Assembly (NCBI GenBank): GCA_913056245.1 | Contig: CAJXME010000014.1 | Coordinates: forward strand, 1-12,274 | DNA length: 12,274 nt | Source of the DNA: an uncultured Alphaproteobacteria bacterium | GTDB lineage: Bacteria; Pseudomonadota; Alphaproteobacteria; Puniceispirillales; UBA1172 | Direction: 5' to 3' | In this document: one piece after another, positions 7,805 to 12,274 of the stretch | How the letters are laid out: each line of letters opens with the position of its first letter | Position numbering within the stretch: the stretch's first letter is position 1 | Program-made: the position numbers and the translations under genes | The notes under the pieces: generated by a model | Database searches by the model: none | Told to the model about the DNA's origin: nothing | Seen by the model: only the letters and a program-made list of their open reading frames with translations

Positions 7805-8110
7805 ATGAGTACACTTGCTTTTGATACCCATAAATTTGTTCGCGACTTGACCAAAGCGAATATGCCAGAAGAGCAAGCGGAGGTCTTGGCGCAGCATTAT
7901 GCCAATTTGCTCAGCGATCGCTTGGCCACCAAAGACGATATTTCGGGACTCAAAAAAGACATGATGCACCTTGAAGAACGACTGGATGCGAAGATTGATC
8001 ATCTTGAAGAGCGGCTGAATGACCGTATTCTTTACACCGCGGTAAAATCTCAAATGGCTGGAGTTGCCTTTATTTGCGCGGTGATAGGATTGATGCTCAA
8101 GTATTTTTGA
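7805..8110 (+). CDS. Small DUF1640-type coiled-coil protein with C-terminal membrane helix
   Basis: 101-residue protein. The N-terminal TLAFDTHKFVRDLTKA (3-18) followed by an acidic PEEQAEVLAQHYANLL helix resembles the DUF1640 family, which is related to mitochondrial CCDC90/MCUR1 proteins. A charged coiled coil covers about 42-76 and contains two tandem copies of an 11-residue unit (HLEERLDAKID at 55-65, HLEERLNDRIL at 66-76). A single membrane helix covers about 82-99 (MAGVAFICAVIGLMLKYF), so the bulk should face the cytoplasm as a tail-anchored protein, probably oligomeric. Molecular function is unknown. The ATG at 7805 is the natural start; a TTG at 7799 is better spaced from a weak GAAGA and would add only two residues. 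It lies 69 bases after doeB on the same strand, with possible TATACT at 7754-7759 but no good -35, so read-through from doeB is possible. Confidence 0.75.
   Translation: MSTLAFDTHKFVRDLTKANMPEEQAEVLAQHYANLLSDRLATKDDISGLKKDMMHLEERLDAKIDHLEERLNDRILYTAVKSQMAGVAFICAVIGLMLKYF
7967..8032 (+). repeat. Two tandem 33-bp units encoding an 11-residue coiled-coil repeat
   Basis: Codons 55-65 and 66-76 of the DUF1640-type gene encode HLEERL-D/N-x-K/R-I-x twice. The first six residues are identical, but several codons differ silently, so the duplication is either not recent or is kept by coiled-coil selection. Confidence 0.6.
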
Positions 8111-8133
8111 GCCGAGATCGCCTGATCGCCCCA

Positions 8134-8925
8134 TTAATCCACGAAAGCGCGTTCAACCACAAATTCACCCGGCGCGCTGTTTGAGCCTTCCACAAAGCCC
8201 ATCGCCTCCAGCCGATCCTTAACATCATTGAGCATCGCCATGGACCCGCAGATCATCACGCGGTCTTGATCACGTTTCAACCCATCGCGTCCGAAAAGAT
8301 TATAGAGTGAGCCATCATCCATCAAGGTGGTGATGCGTCCGGTCAGGGGTGAGTCTTCGCGGGTGGTGGTGGTCACGAGATGCAGGCGATCGGCGGTAAA
8401 CTCGCCCACCAAAGGGTCATCTTTGGTGGCGGTCACCGTGTTGATGGAATAAGCCAATTCGGCTTTCTCGCGGCAGGTGTGGGTGACGATCACTTGATCA
8501 AACTTTTCATAGGCCTCTGGATCACGGATGAGCGAGGCAAAAGGCGCAAAGCCTGTGCCGGTGGAGATCATCCATAGCGTCTTGCCGGGCAGAAGCGCGT
8601 CTAAAACCAGCGTTCCCGTGGGCTTTTTGCGCATTAAGACCGTGTCGCCTTCTTTGATTTTTTGCAGATGTTCCGTCAAAGGGCCATCAGGCACTTTGAT
8701 CGAATAAAACTCGATCGTGTCATCCCAAGATGGGCTGGCGATGGAATAAGCGCGGTACACGATCTTATCGCCGTCGTTTTGTGGTGGCAGGCCAATCATG
8801 ACAAATTCGCCAGAACGGAAGCGAAAACTGGCGGGCCGTGTCAGGCGGAAGCGAAACAACCGGTCGGTGTAATGCTCGACTTCGGTGACGGTTTCGGCAA
8901 AAACATTGTCAGGGATCGTGGTCAT
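8134..8925 (-). CDS. fpr: Ferredoxin/flavodoxin-NADP+ reductase (Fpr)
   Basis: 263-residue cytosolic FAD enzyme exchanging electrons between NADP(H) and ferredoxin or flavodoxin. The FAD domain carries GEFVMIGLP (39-47) and RAYSIASP (58-65, the FAD-binding RxYS box). The nucleotide domain carries ISTGTGFAPFASLIRDPEAYEKFD (120-143), THTCREKAELAY (148-159, NADP phosphate region) and MICGSMAM (224-231). The C-terminus ends VVERAFVD, the extended tail typical of bacterial subclass-I Fpr. Full length, ATG at 8925; the upstream ribosome site is weak. It converges on the DUF1640-type gene with a 23-bp gap and is divergent from the ECHDC3-like gene. Together with the ferredoxin-reducing IOR upstream it could recycle reduced ferredoxin into NADPH, though no ferredoxin gene is in the window. 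Fpr is also often an oxidative-stress gene, and that role is equally possible. Confidence 0.93.
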   Translation of the reverse strand: MTTIPDNVFAETVTEVEHYTDRLFRFRLTRPASFRFRSGEFVMIGLPPQNDGDKIVYRAYSIASPSWDDTIEFYSIKVPDGPLTEHLQKIKEGDTVLMRKKPTGTLVLDALLPGKTLWMISTGTGFAPFASLIRDPEAYEKFDQVIVTHTCREKAELAYSINTVTATKDDPLVGEFTADRLHLVTTTTREDSPLTGRITTLMDDGSLYNLFGRDGLKRDQDRVMICGSMAMLNDVKDRLEAMGFVEGSNSAPGEFVVERAFVD

Positions 8926-8948
8926 GGTGCGGTCTTTCGATCAAAACA

Positions 8949-8977
8949 TTGTCATCGGTAAACTTGGCTCATACATA
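8949..8977 (+). promoter_or_regulatory. Weak candidate promoter for the ECHDC3-like gene
   Basis: TTGTCA (8949-8954, 5 of 6) then 17 bases and TACATA (8972-8977, 3 of 6). It would give a leader of about 95 bases. The match to -10 is poor, and a second weak arrangement (TTGCAT at 9028 with an AT-rich stretch near 9051-9058) competes. Confidence 0.25.
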
Positions 8978-9026
8978 GGCAGGCTTACCCAAAAGCGCAA
9001 GTTTCTTCGGGCATTTCGGAACAGGC

Positions 9027-9053
9027 TTTGCATTCGCGCGTGATCCATGCAAA
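9027..9053. promoter_or_regulatory. Operator-like inverted repeat TTTGCAT-N13-ATGCAAA
   Basis: TTTGCAT at 9027-9033 and its exact complement ATGCAAA at 9047-9053 are separated by 13 bases, placing the half-site centres 20 bp (about two helical turns) apart, as for a dimeric regulator. It ends 27 bases before the ECHDC3-like start codon inside the divergent fpr/ECHDC3 gap, so it could control either gene. Confidence 0.4.
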
Positions 9054-9080
9054 ATTATTTCCCAGATGATGGAGAACGGC

Positions 9081-9869
9081 ATGACGAATATTCTGCTGCA
9101 AGAAAAACAAGGCGATCTGGTGATCCTGACCATGAACCGGCCGCAGGCGCGCAACAGCCTGTCGCTTGCGTTGATGGCGGCCTTGCAAGAGGCTTTCGAT
9201 CACTTGGCCAAGGATAATAGCGTCAAAGCCATTGTTCTAACAGGCGAAGGCCCAGCCTTTTCCGCCGGTCATGACCTTAAAGAAATGTCCGCGGCGCGTG
9301 CTGGCGACGATCGCGGCAAAGCCTTTTTCATCGAGCCCATGTCGGCTTGCGCGATTTTAATGCAAACCGTGGTCAAATGCCCCAAGCCTGTCATCGCGGC
9401 GGTGGATGGGATTGCGACAGCCGCCGGGTGCCAATTGGTCGCCAGTTGTGATTTGGCCGTCGCCACCGCCAGCAGTCGTTTTGCCACACCAGGGGTCAAT
9501 ATCGGGCTTTTTTGTTCGACGCCCATGGTCGCGGTGTCGCGCAATATTCCGCGCAAGCGGGTGATGGAAATGCTGCTGATGGGGGAGATGATCCCCGCTG
9601 ATACCGCCGCCGATTGGGGGTTGATCAATCGGGTCGTGGCTGAGGGCAAAGCGCTTGAAGAAGCCGTCGCTATGGCAGAAATGATCGCCGCGAAATCCCC
9701 CGCAACCGTTAAAATCGGCATGGAAGCCTTTTACAATCAAGTCGAAATGCCCCTTGATCACGCTTACGCCTATACCGCTGAGGTGATGGTGGAAAATATG
9801 CTCCATCGCGATGCCGAAGAAGGCATCAATGCCTTTATCGAAAAACGCAAACCTCAATGGCAAGGCTGA
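9081..9869 (+). CDS. Enoyl-CoA hydratase/isomerase-family protein, ECHDC3-type
   Basis: 262-residue crotonase-fold protein, full length. Oxyanion-hole and family motifs are clear: FSAGHDLKEM (60-69), DGIATAAGCQLVASCDLAVA (109-128) and FATPGVNIGLFCSTPMVAVSRN (134-155). The wording matches the ECHDC3 subgroup rather than fatty-acid enoyl-CoA hydratase. Both acid-base glutamates of classical hydratase are absent: the GCEL position reads GCQL (Gln118) and the QPE position reads TPG (Gly138). It should therefore bind an acyl-CoA but probably does not hydrate crotonyl-CoA in the normal way; the substrate is unknown. The ATG at 9081 is chosen because GGAG ends 6 bases upstream, while an in-frame ATG at 9066 lacks a ribosome site. 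It is followed after 33 bases by the FKBP-rhodanese gene and may be co-transcribed with it. Confidence 0.92.
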   Translation: MTNILLQEKQGDLVILTMNRPQARNSLSLALMAALQEAFDHLAKDNSVKAIVLTGEGPAFSAGHDLKEMSAARAGDDRGKAFFIEPMSACAILMQTVVKCPKPVIAAVDGIATAAGCQLVASCDLAVATASSRFATPGVNIGLFCSTPMVAVSRNIPRKRVMEMLLMGEMIPADTAADWGLINRVVAEGKALEEAVAMAEMIAAKSPATVKIGMEAFYNQVEMPLDHAYAYTAEVMVENMLHRDAEEGINAFIEKRKPQWQG

Positions 9870-9902
9870 TGAGCCAACCCTTATTCTAAAACAGGACCTA
9901 TT

Positions 9903-10688
9903 TTGACCATGATAAATTTGGCCATTCAAACGGCAAGACGCCGCTTTCTTTCTCTTCTCACTTTAATAGCTCTGATGATGGTATCCCCGATGACTGCACA
10001 ATCCGACGAATTAGGCATTGAAATTTTAACCGCTGGCCAAGGCGAGGTCGCCAAAGTTGGGCAACGGGTCACCGTCCATTATGTCGGTCGCCTCGAAGAC
10101 GGCACGATGTTTGATTCTTCCGTTGAGCGGGGGCAACCTTTCGAGTTCACGCTAGGACGCGGCCAAGTCATCAAAGGCTGGGAATTGGGCGTTGAAGGCA
10201 TGGCCATCGGCGAAAAGCGTCAATTGACCATCCCATCTGAATTGGGCTATGGCGCGCGCGGCGCGGGCGATAAAATCCCCCCCAACGCCACGCTTGTCTT
10301 TGAAGTCGAATTGCTGGCCTTGGCGGAAGCCGTCAGTTTGGGTCAAGCCAAGCCTGAAGACTTAAAGGCGGCCATGGCTGAAGGTGTGGTGGTGATCGAT
10401 ATTCGCCGCGAAGATGAATGGCGTGAAACGGGCGTGATCGAAGGCGCGCAAACGATCACGGCTTTCACTGAAACCGGGCAGTTGCATCCCGAATTTCAAC
10501 AGCGGTTCTTTAACCTGATCCAAAGCCCAGACACGCCGATCATGCTCTATTGCCGCACAGGCAACCGCACCAGCAGCCTTGGCAACGCGCTGATCGATCA
10601 ATTGGGGTTCAGCAAGGTCAGCCATTTGACCGACGGCATTGTCGGCTGGACCAAAGACGGCGAGCCAACATCGCCTTGGCAAGAGTGA
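9903..10688 (+). CDS. Exported FKBP-type peptidyl-prolyl isomerase fused to a rhodanese domain
   Basis: 261-residue two-domain protein with an N-terminal export signal. Residues 1-33 have a basic segment ARRRFLS (11-17), close to the Tat consensus S/T-RR-x-F-L-K, then the hydrophobic [10 protein letters not shown] and a likely cleavage around TAQS (31-34). The FKBP domain spans about 38-139, with [16 protein letters not shown] (58-73), [14 protein letters not shown] (87-100), the Y-G-A-R-G-A-G loop (116-122) and [14 protein letters not shown] (125-138). The rhodanese domain spans about 146-255, with [12 protein letters not shown] (162-173) and active-site Cys217 in the CRTGNR loop (217-222), then DGIVGW (244-249). 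Catalytic cysteine and isomerase pocket both look intact, so it should fold proteins and bind or transfer sulfur in the periplasm. TTG at 9903 is 6 bases from AGGA (9893-9896); the ATG at 9909 would be 12 bases away and loses only two residues. It converges on tRNA-Arg. Confidence 0.9.
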   Translation: MTMINLAIQTARRRFLSLLTLIALMMVSPMTAQSDELGIEILTAGQGEVAKVGQRVTVHYVGRLEDGTMFDSSVERGQPFEFTLGRGQVIKGWELGVEGMAIGEKRQLTIPSELGYGARGAGDKIPPNATLVFEVELLALAEAVSLGQAKPEDLKAAMAEGVVVIDIRREDEWRETGVIEGAQTITAFTETGQLHPEFQQRFFNLIQSPDTPIMLYCRTGNRTSSLGNALIDQLGFSKVSHLTDGIVGWTKDGEPTSPWQE

Positions 10689-10708
10689 TCAAAAGGTCAT
10701 TGAAAAAA

Positions 10709-10782
10709 TGATCCCGGCAGGACTCGAACCTGCTGCCTCAAGATTAGGAATCTTGCGCTCTATCCTGATGAGCTACGGGACC
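10709..10782 (-). tRNA. tRNA-Arg (anticodon CCT)
   Basis: 74-nt cloverleaf read on the minus strand. Acceptor GGTCCCG pairs with CGGGATC (one G-T pair) and the discriminator is A. The D arm is GCTC/GAGC, the anticodon arm CAAGA/TCTTG holds loop TTCCTAA with anticodon CCT at 10748-10746, and the T arm GCAGG/CCTGC has loop TTCGAGT. It reads the AGG arginine codon. CCA is not encoded, so it must be added after transcription. A run of six T follows the 3' end on the minus strand (10708-10703) and may help termination. Confidence 0.95.
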
Positions 10783-10790
10783 ATGGGTTT

Positions 10791-10819
10791 GTTATCACCT
10801 GAGGGGTGACTTTTGTCAA
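10791..10819 (-). promoter_or_regulatory. Strong predicted sigma-70 promoter for tRNA-Arg
   Basis: On the minus strand a perfect TTGACA (10819-10814) is followed after exactly 17 bases by GATAAC (10796-10791, 4 of 6). Predicted initiation is near 10784, only about two bases before the mature tRNA 5' end at 10782, which would leave almost no leader for RNase P to remove. Confidence 0.6.
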
Positions 10820-10828
10820 TTTCACCCC
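10795..10828. repeat. Three alternating half-sites forming two exclusive hairpins over the tRNA promoter
   Basis: TCACC (10795-10799), GGGGTGA (10803-10809) and TCACCCC (10822-10828) lie in order. The middle arm can pair with the left one (5 bp) or with the right one (7 bp), but not both. The -35 box sits in the loop of the right-hand pairing and the left-hand pair sits in the promoter spacer. On the plus strand the 7-bp stem is followed by GTTTT, so it might instead act as a rightward terminator. Confidence 0.4.
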
Positions 10829-10849
10829 GTTTTCCTCAAGCGATAACCC

Positions 10850-10871
10850 TCACGCCATAACCCACGCGTGA
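10850..10871. terminator. Hairpin just downstream of the PhyH-family gene, possible terminator
   Basis: TCACGC (10850-10855) and GCGTGA (10866-10871) form a 6-bp stem with a 10-nt loop, starting 4 bases after the stop of the leftward PhyH gene. There is no T run after it on the minus strand, so it is at best a weak intrinsic terminator or an mRNA 3'-end stabiliser. Confidence 0.25.
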
Positions 10872-10875
10872 TGGC

Positions 10876-11676
10876 TTAACCGCGCAGGATAGGGAATTCT
10901 TCGCCGCTTAAAACATCGCCATGGTTAAGGGTTACGCCGGGGAAAGGCGGTGAAGTGACAATGCCGTCGCGCCGCACAAAATGCGTATCATCCCCCACCA
11001 AGCGCAAGGAAAAGGCGCGGCGTTGATTGCTTTTGCTGGTATTGGCGGGCGCGCCATGGATGGTGCGGTAATCAAAAGCGATCGCATCGCCAGGCTGAAC
11101 CGCCCAGCCTAGAATCTCATAATCATCGCGGTTGCCATTGATATCCGGGATGTCTTCAAGCCCGTCATTTTCATTCAAAGCAGAGCCATCAAAGCGTTGG
11201 GGGCGGTAAAACTTATCCCATTGATGCGAGCCTGAGATAAACTCCAAAGTGGTTTCCCGCGGCACGTCATCAAGCGGTATCCAGAGGCTGACCGTCTTGG
11301 CGCTATCCACGCAATAATAGGGCGCGTCTTGATGCCAAGGCGTTGGCACGCCGGTGGCGGCTTCTTTGACCAAGACATGTTCATGGAACAATTGCACTTG
11401 CTGGCTGTCCATTAATTCCGCGCCAAGAGCGGCAGCGTCGGAATTAAAAATGAAATCCTTATATTCAGGGATGCGCGCCCAATTGCAGTAATCAACAAAA
11501 AAGCGGCCGCCACCATCTTTGCCTTTATAGACACGGGCGTTGGGGTCTGGATCGGCCATATTGGCATCAATGCCCGCGCGCAAGACGTCAACCCAATCGT
11601 TGAAGACGCCGCGAAGAACCGTCACGCCTTTTTCCTTAAATTCCGTGATTTGATCGTCACTCAACATTTTTGCCAT
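10876..11676 (-). CDS. Phytanoyl-CoA dioxygenase (PhyH)-family Fe(II)/2-oxoglutarate oxygenase
   Basis: 266-residue cytosolic non-haem iron oxygenase. The iron triad is His115 and Asp117 in TPWHQDAPYY and distal His207 in YRTIHGAPAN; the probable 2-oxoglutarate-binding arginine is at 219/220 in NQRRAFSLR. FHEHVLVKE (97-105) and PGDAIAFDYR (195-204) are typical PhyH strands. It hydroxylates an unknown substrate. I do not call it ectoine hydroxylase EctD, despite the ectoine genes nearby, because the highly conserved EctD F-x-WHSDFETWH segment is absent. I chose the ATG at 11676 (MAKMLSDDQ) because GGAGG lies 5 bases upstream; an ATG at 11679 would be only 2 bases from it, and a GTG at 11691 lies upstream of the site next to a palindrome. 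It follows a 3-hydroxyisobutyrate dehydrogenase-family gene after 63 bases, with its own predicted promoter in between. Confidence 0.88.
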   Translation of the reverse strand: MAKMLSDDQITEFKEKGVTVLRGVFNDWVDVLRAGIDANMADPDPNARVYKGKDGGGRFFVDYCNWARIPEYKDFIFNSDAAALGAELMDSQQVQLFHEHVLVKEAATGVPTPWHQDAPYYCVDSAKTVSLWIPLDDVPRETTLEFISGSHQWDKFYRPQRFDGSALNENDGLEDIPDINGNRDDYEILGWAVQPGDAIAFDYRTIHGAPANTSKSNQRRAFSLRLVGDDTHFVRRDGIVTSPPFPGVTLNHGDVLSGEEFPILRG

Positions 11677-11692
11677 CATACCCTCCAACACA

Positions 11693-11708
11693 TTTATAGG
11701 ACTATAAA
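11693..11708. promoter_or_regulatory. Perfect palindrome TTTATAG-GA-CTATAAA, candidate operator
   Basis: Two 7-bp arms that are exact complements flank a 2-base centre. The palindrome covers the predicted -10 region of the PhyH gene and ends 16 bases before its ATG, so a bound protein would block transcription there. Confidence 0.45.
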
Positions 11709-11728
11709 ACCACGCGTAGCGTGATCAA
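11701..11728 (-). promoter_or_regulatory. Predicted sigma-70 promoter for the PhyH-family gene
   Basis: On the minus strand TTGATC (11728-11723, 4 of 6) is followed after 16 bases by TATAGT (11706-11701, 5 of 6). Initiation would fall near 11694, about 18 bases before the ATG. A second AT-rich TATAAA (11698-11693) is nearby but lacks a -35. Confidence 0.45.
11711..11723. terminator. Short hairpin CACGC-GTA-GCGTG, terminator or operator
   Basis: A 5-bp GC-rich perfect stem with a 3-base loop. Read on the minus strand it is followed by GTTTTAT, so it could be a small intrinsic terminator after the dehydrogenase-family gene, 17 bases past its stop. It also fills the spacer of the predicted PhyH promoter, where it could be an operator. 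Confidence 0.35.
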
Positions 11729-11739
11729 TCCATTAGAAT

Positions 11740-12274
11740 TTACTCACCCCGAGGTGGGATGACTTCATAGCCGGGCTCTTCCGGCTCATCGTCAAGAATT
11801 TCGGCTGGAAACCCTGGCGCCAAGGCTTTGAACCCCACCTGATCTTCAAGGCGTCGAATGATGTTCGGCGAAAATTCCCGCGCGCCATATTTGGCGATGC
11901 CATCTTTGAAAATATCCACCATCAGCGGTGAGATTTCCAAAGGCACATCATGATCTTCAGCAATTTTTTGGAACAAGCCAATATCTTTAAGCACCAAATC
12001 CATGGTGAAATTAATATCGCGGCTGCCATTGAGGATCACTTGGCTTTCGGTTTCATGGACAAAAGACGTGCCCGATGAAATTTTAATCGCTTCATAGGTG
12101 GTGCTGAGGTCAAGGCCCGCGGCTTTCATCGTGATGAGCGCTTCGGCGCAAGTCAGCAAATTCGCCGTGGCGAGATAATTGGTCATCACTTTGAGCAGTG
12201 AGGCTGAACCTAATTCGCCCGTATGCAAGACCCGCCGCCCCAACGTGGTTAAAATCGGCAGCATCCGATCAAAG
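11740..12274 (-). CDS. 3-hydroxyisobutyrate dehydrogenase-family NAD(P)-dependent oxidoreductase (5' end outside window)
   Basis: Partial gene: about 177 C-terminal residues are present and the Rossmann domain lies beyond the right edge. What remains is the all-helical substrate/dimer domain of beta-hydroxyacid dehydrogenases. The family motif G-x-x-x-x-x-x-x-K-x-x-x-N is visible as GELGSASLLKVMTNYL, whose lysine is the expected catalytic residue, and FDRMLPILTTLGRRVLHTG just before it matches the typical end of the nucleotide domain. SSGTSFVHETE and FTMDLVLKDIGL are usual for the family. A proline- and acid-rich tail (about 25 residues ending PPRGE) extends past the core and is not typical of short 3-HIBADH enzymes. 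It precedes the PhyH gene on the same strand by 63 bases. The substrate cannot be assigned. Confidence 0.88.
   Translation of the reverse strand, partial: FDRMLPILTTLGRRVLHTGELGSASLLKVMTNYLATANLLTCAEALITMKAAGLDLSTTYEAIKISSGTSFVHETESQVILNGSRDINFTMDLVLKDIGLFQKIAEDHDVPLEISPLMVDIFKDGIAKYGAREFSPNIIRRLEDQVGFKALAPGFPAEILDDEPEEPGYEVIPPRGE

Larger units (their letters stand above)
7731..8134. repeat. Imperfect 14-bp direct repeats bracketing the DUF1640-type gene
   Basis: CCTGATCGCGCCAT at 7731-7744 and CCTGATCGCCCCAT at 8121-8134 differ at one base and are 390 bp apart, one just over the doeB stop and one over the stop of the leftward reductase gene. GATCGC is common across the window, so this may be chance. 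There is no sign of a transposase or terminal inverted repeats between them. Confidence 0.25.

Noticed and set aside
8111..8133. Bidirectional terminator between the converging DUF1640-type and fpr genes
   Set aside because: The 23-bp gap has no stable stem followed by a T run on either strand.
10709..10782. tRNA-Arg as an integration site for a mobile element
   Set aside because: No integrase, no repeated copy of the tRNA 3' end, and ordinary-looking genes on both sides.
10876..11676. Ectoine hydroxylase EctD, suggested by nearby doeAB
   Set aside because: The EctD signature around F-x-WHSDFETWH is missing; only generic PhyH iron and 2-oxoglutarate residues are seen.
1..12274. Apparent abundance of GATC and GATCGC words
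   Set aside because: These words fall mainly within Asp/Ile/Arg codons in genes; without a genome background count I cannot call it a methylation or uptake signal.

Overview
This window looks like a gene-dense chromosomal segment of an alphaproteobacterium, probably marine or halotolerant. That placement is inferred from protein families (ectoine hydrolase/deacetylase pair, very long fused indolepyruvate:ferredoxin oxidoreductase, DUF1640 coiled-coil membrane protein, subclass-I Fpr), moderate GC content and short intergenic gaps. No taxonomic marker such as rRNA is present. I see no phage, transposon, CRISPR array or integrase.

Layout, left to right. A leftward pair occupies 1-1878: a thiolase followed by a malate/L-lactate dehydrogenase-family (DpkA-like) reductase that runs off the left edge. 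A rightward operon is divergent from it across a 225-bp regulatory gap: a 1141-residue indolepyruvate ferredoxin oxidoreductase (TTG start), then doeA and doeB, with an 11-bp gap and a 4-bp overlap. A small DUF1640-type coiled-coil membrane protein follows. A leftward ferredoxin/flavodoxin-NADP reductase converges on it. A divergent rightward pair comes next: an ECHDC3-type enoyl-CoA hydratase/isomerase-family protein and an exported FKBP-rhodanese fusion. A leftward tRNA-Arg(CCT) with a strong predicted promoter follows. The right end holds a leftward PhyH-family 2-oxoglutarate dioxygenase with its own predicted promoter, and the C-terminal part of a 3-hydroxyisobutyrate dehydrogenase-family protein cut by the right edge.

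How the genes may work together. DoeA opens the ectoine ring to N-alpha-acetyl-L-2,4-diaminobutyrate and DoeB removes the acetyl group, so this organism probably feeds on ectoine. The usual partners (DoeC/DoeD, EutA-C, the EnuR regulator, Ueh/Teh transporters) are not in the window. Instead doeAB sit behind a 2-oxoacid:ferredoxin oxidoreductase and opposite a thiolase and a ketimine/2-oxoacid reductase-type enzyme. This suggests a broader salvage module for amino acids and osmolytes that ends in acyl-CoA. The Fpr gene nearby could return electrons from reduced ferredoxin to NADP+. These links come from gene position only.

The points most worth a second look are the IOR-doeA-doeB operon, the FKBP-rhodanese fusion with a Tat-like signal, nested palindromes over the PhyH promoter, mutually exclusive hairpins over the tRNA-Arg promoter, and an ECHDC3-type protein lacking both classical crotonase glutamates. 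I found no obviously new multi-gene defence or mobile system.
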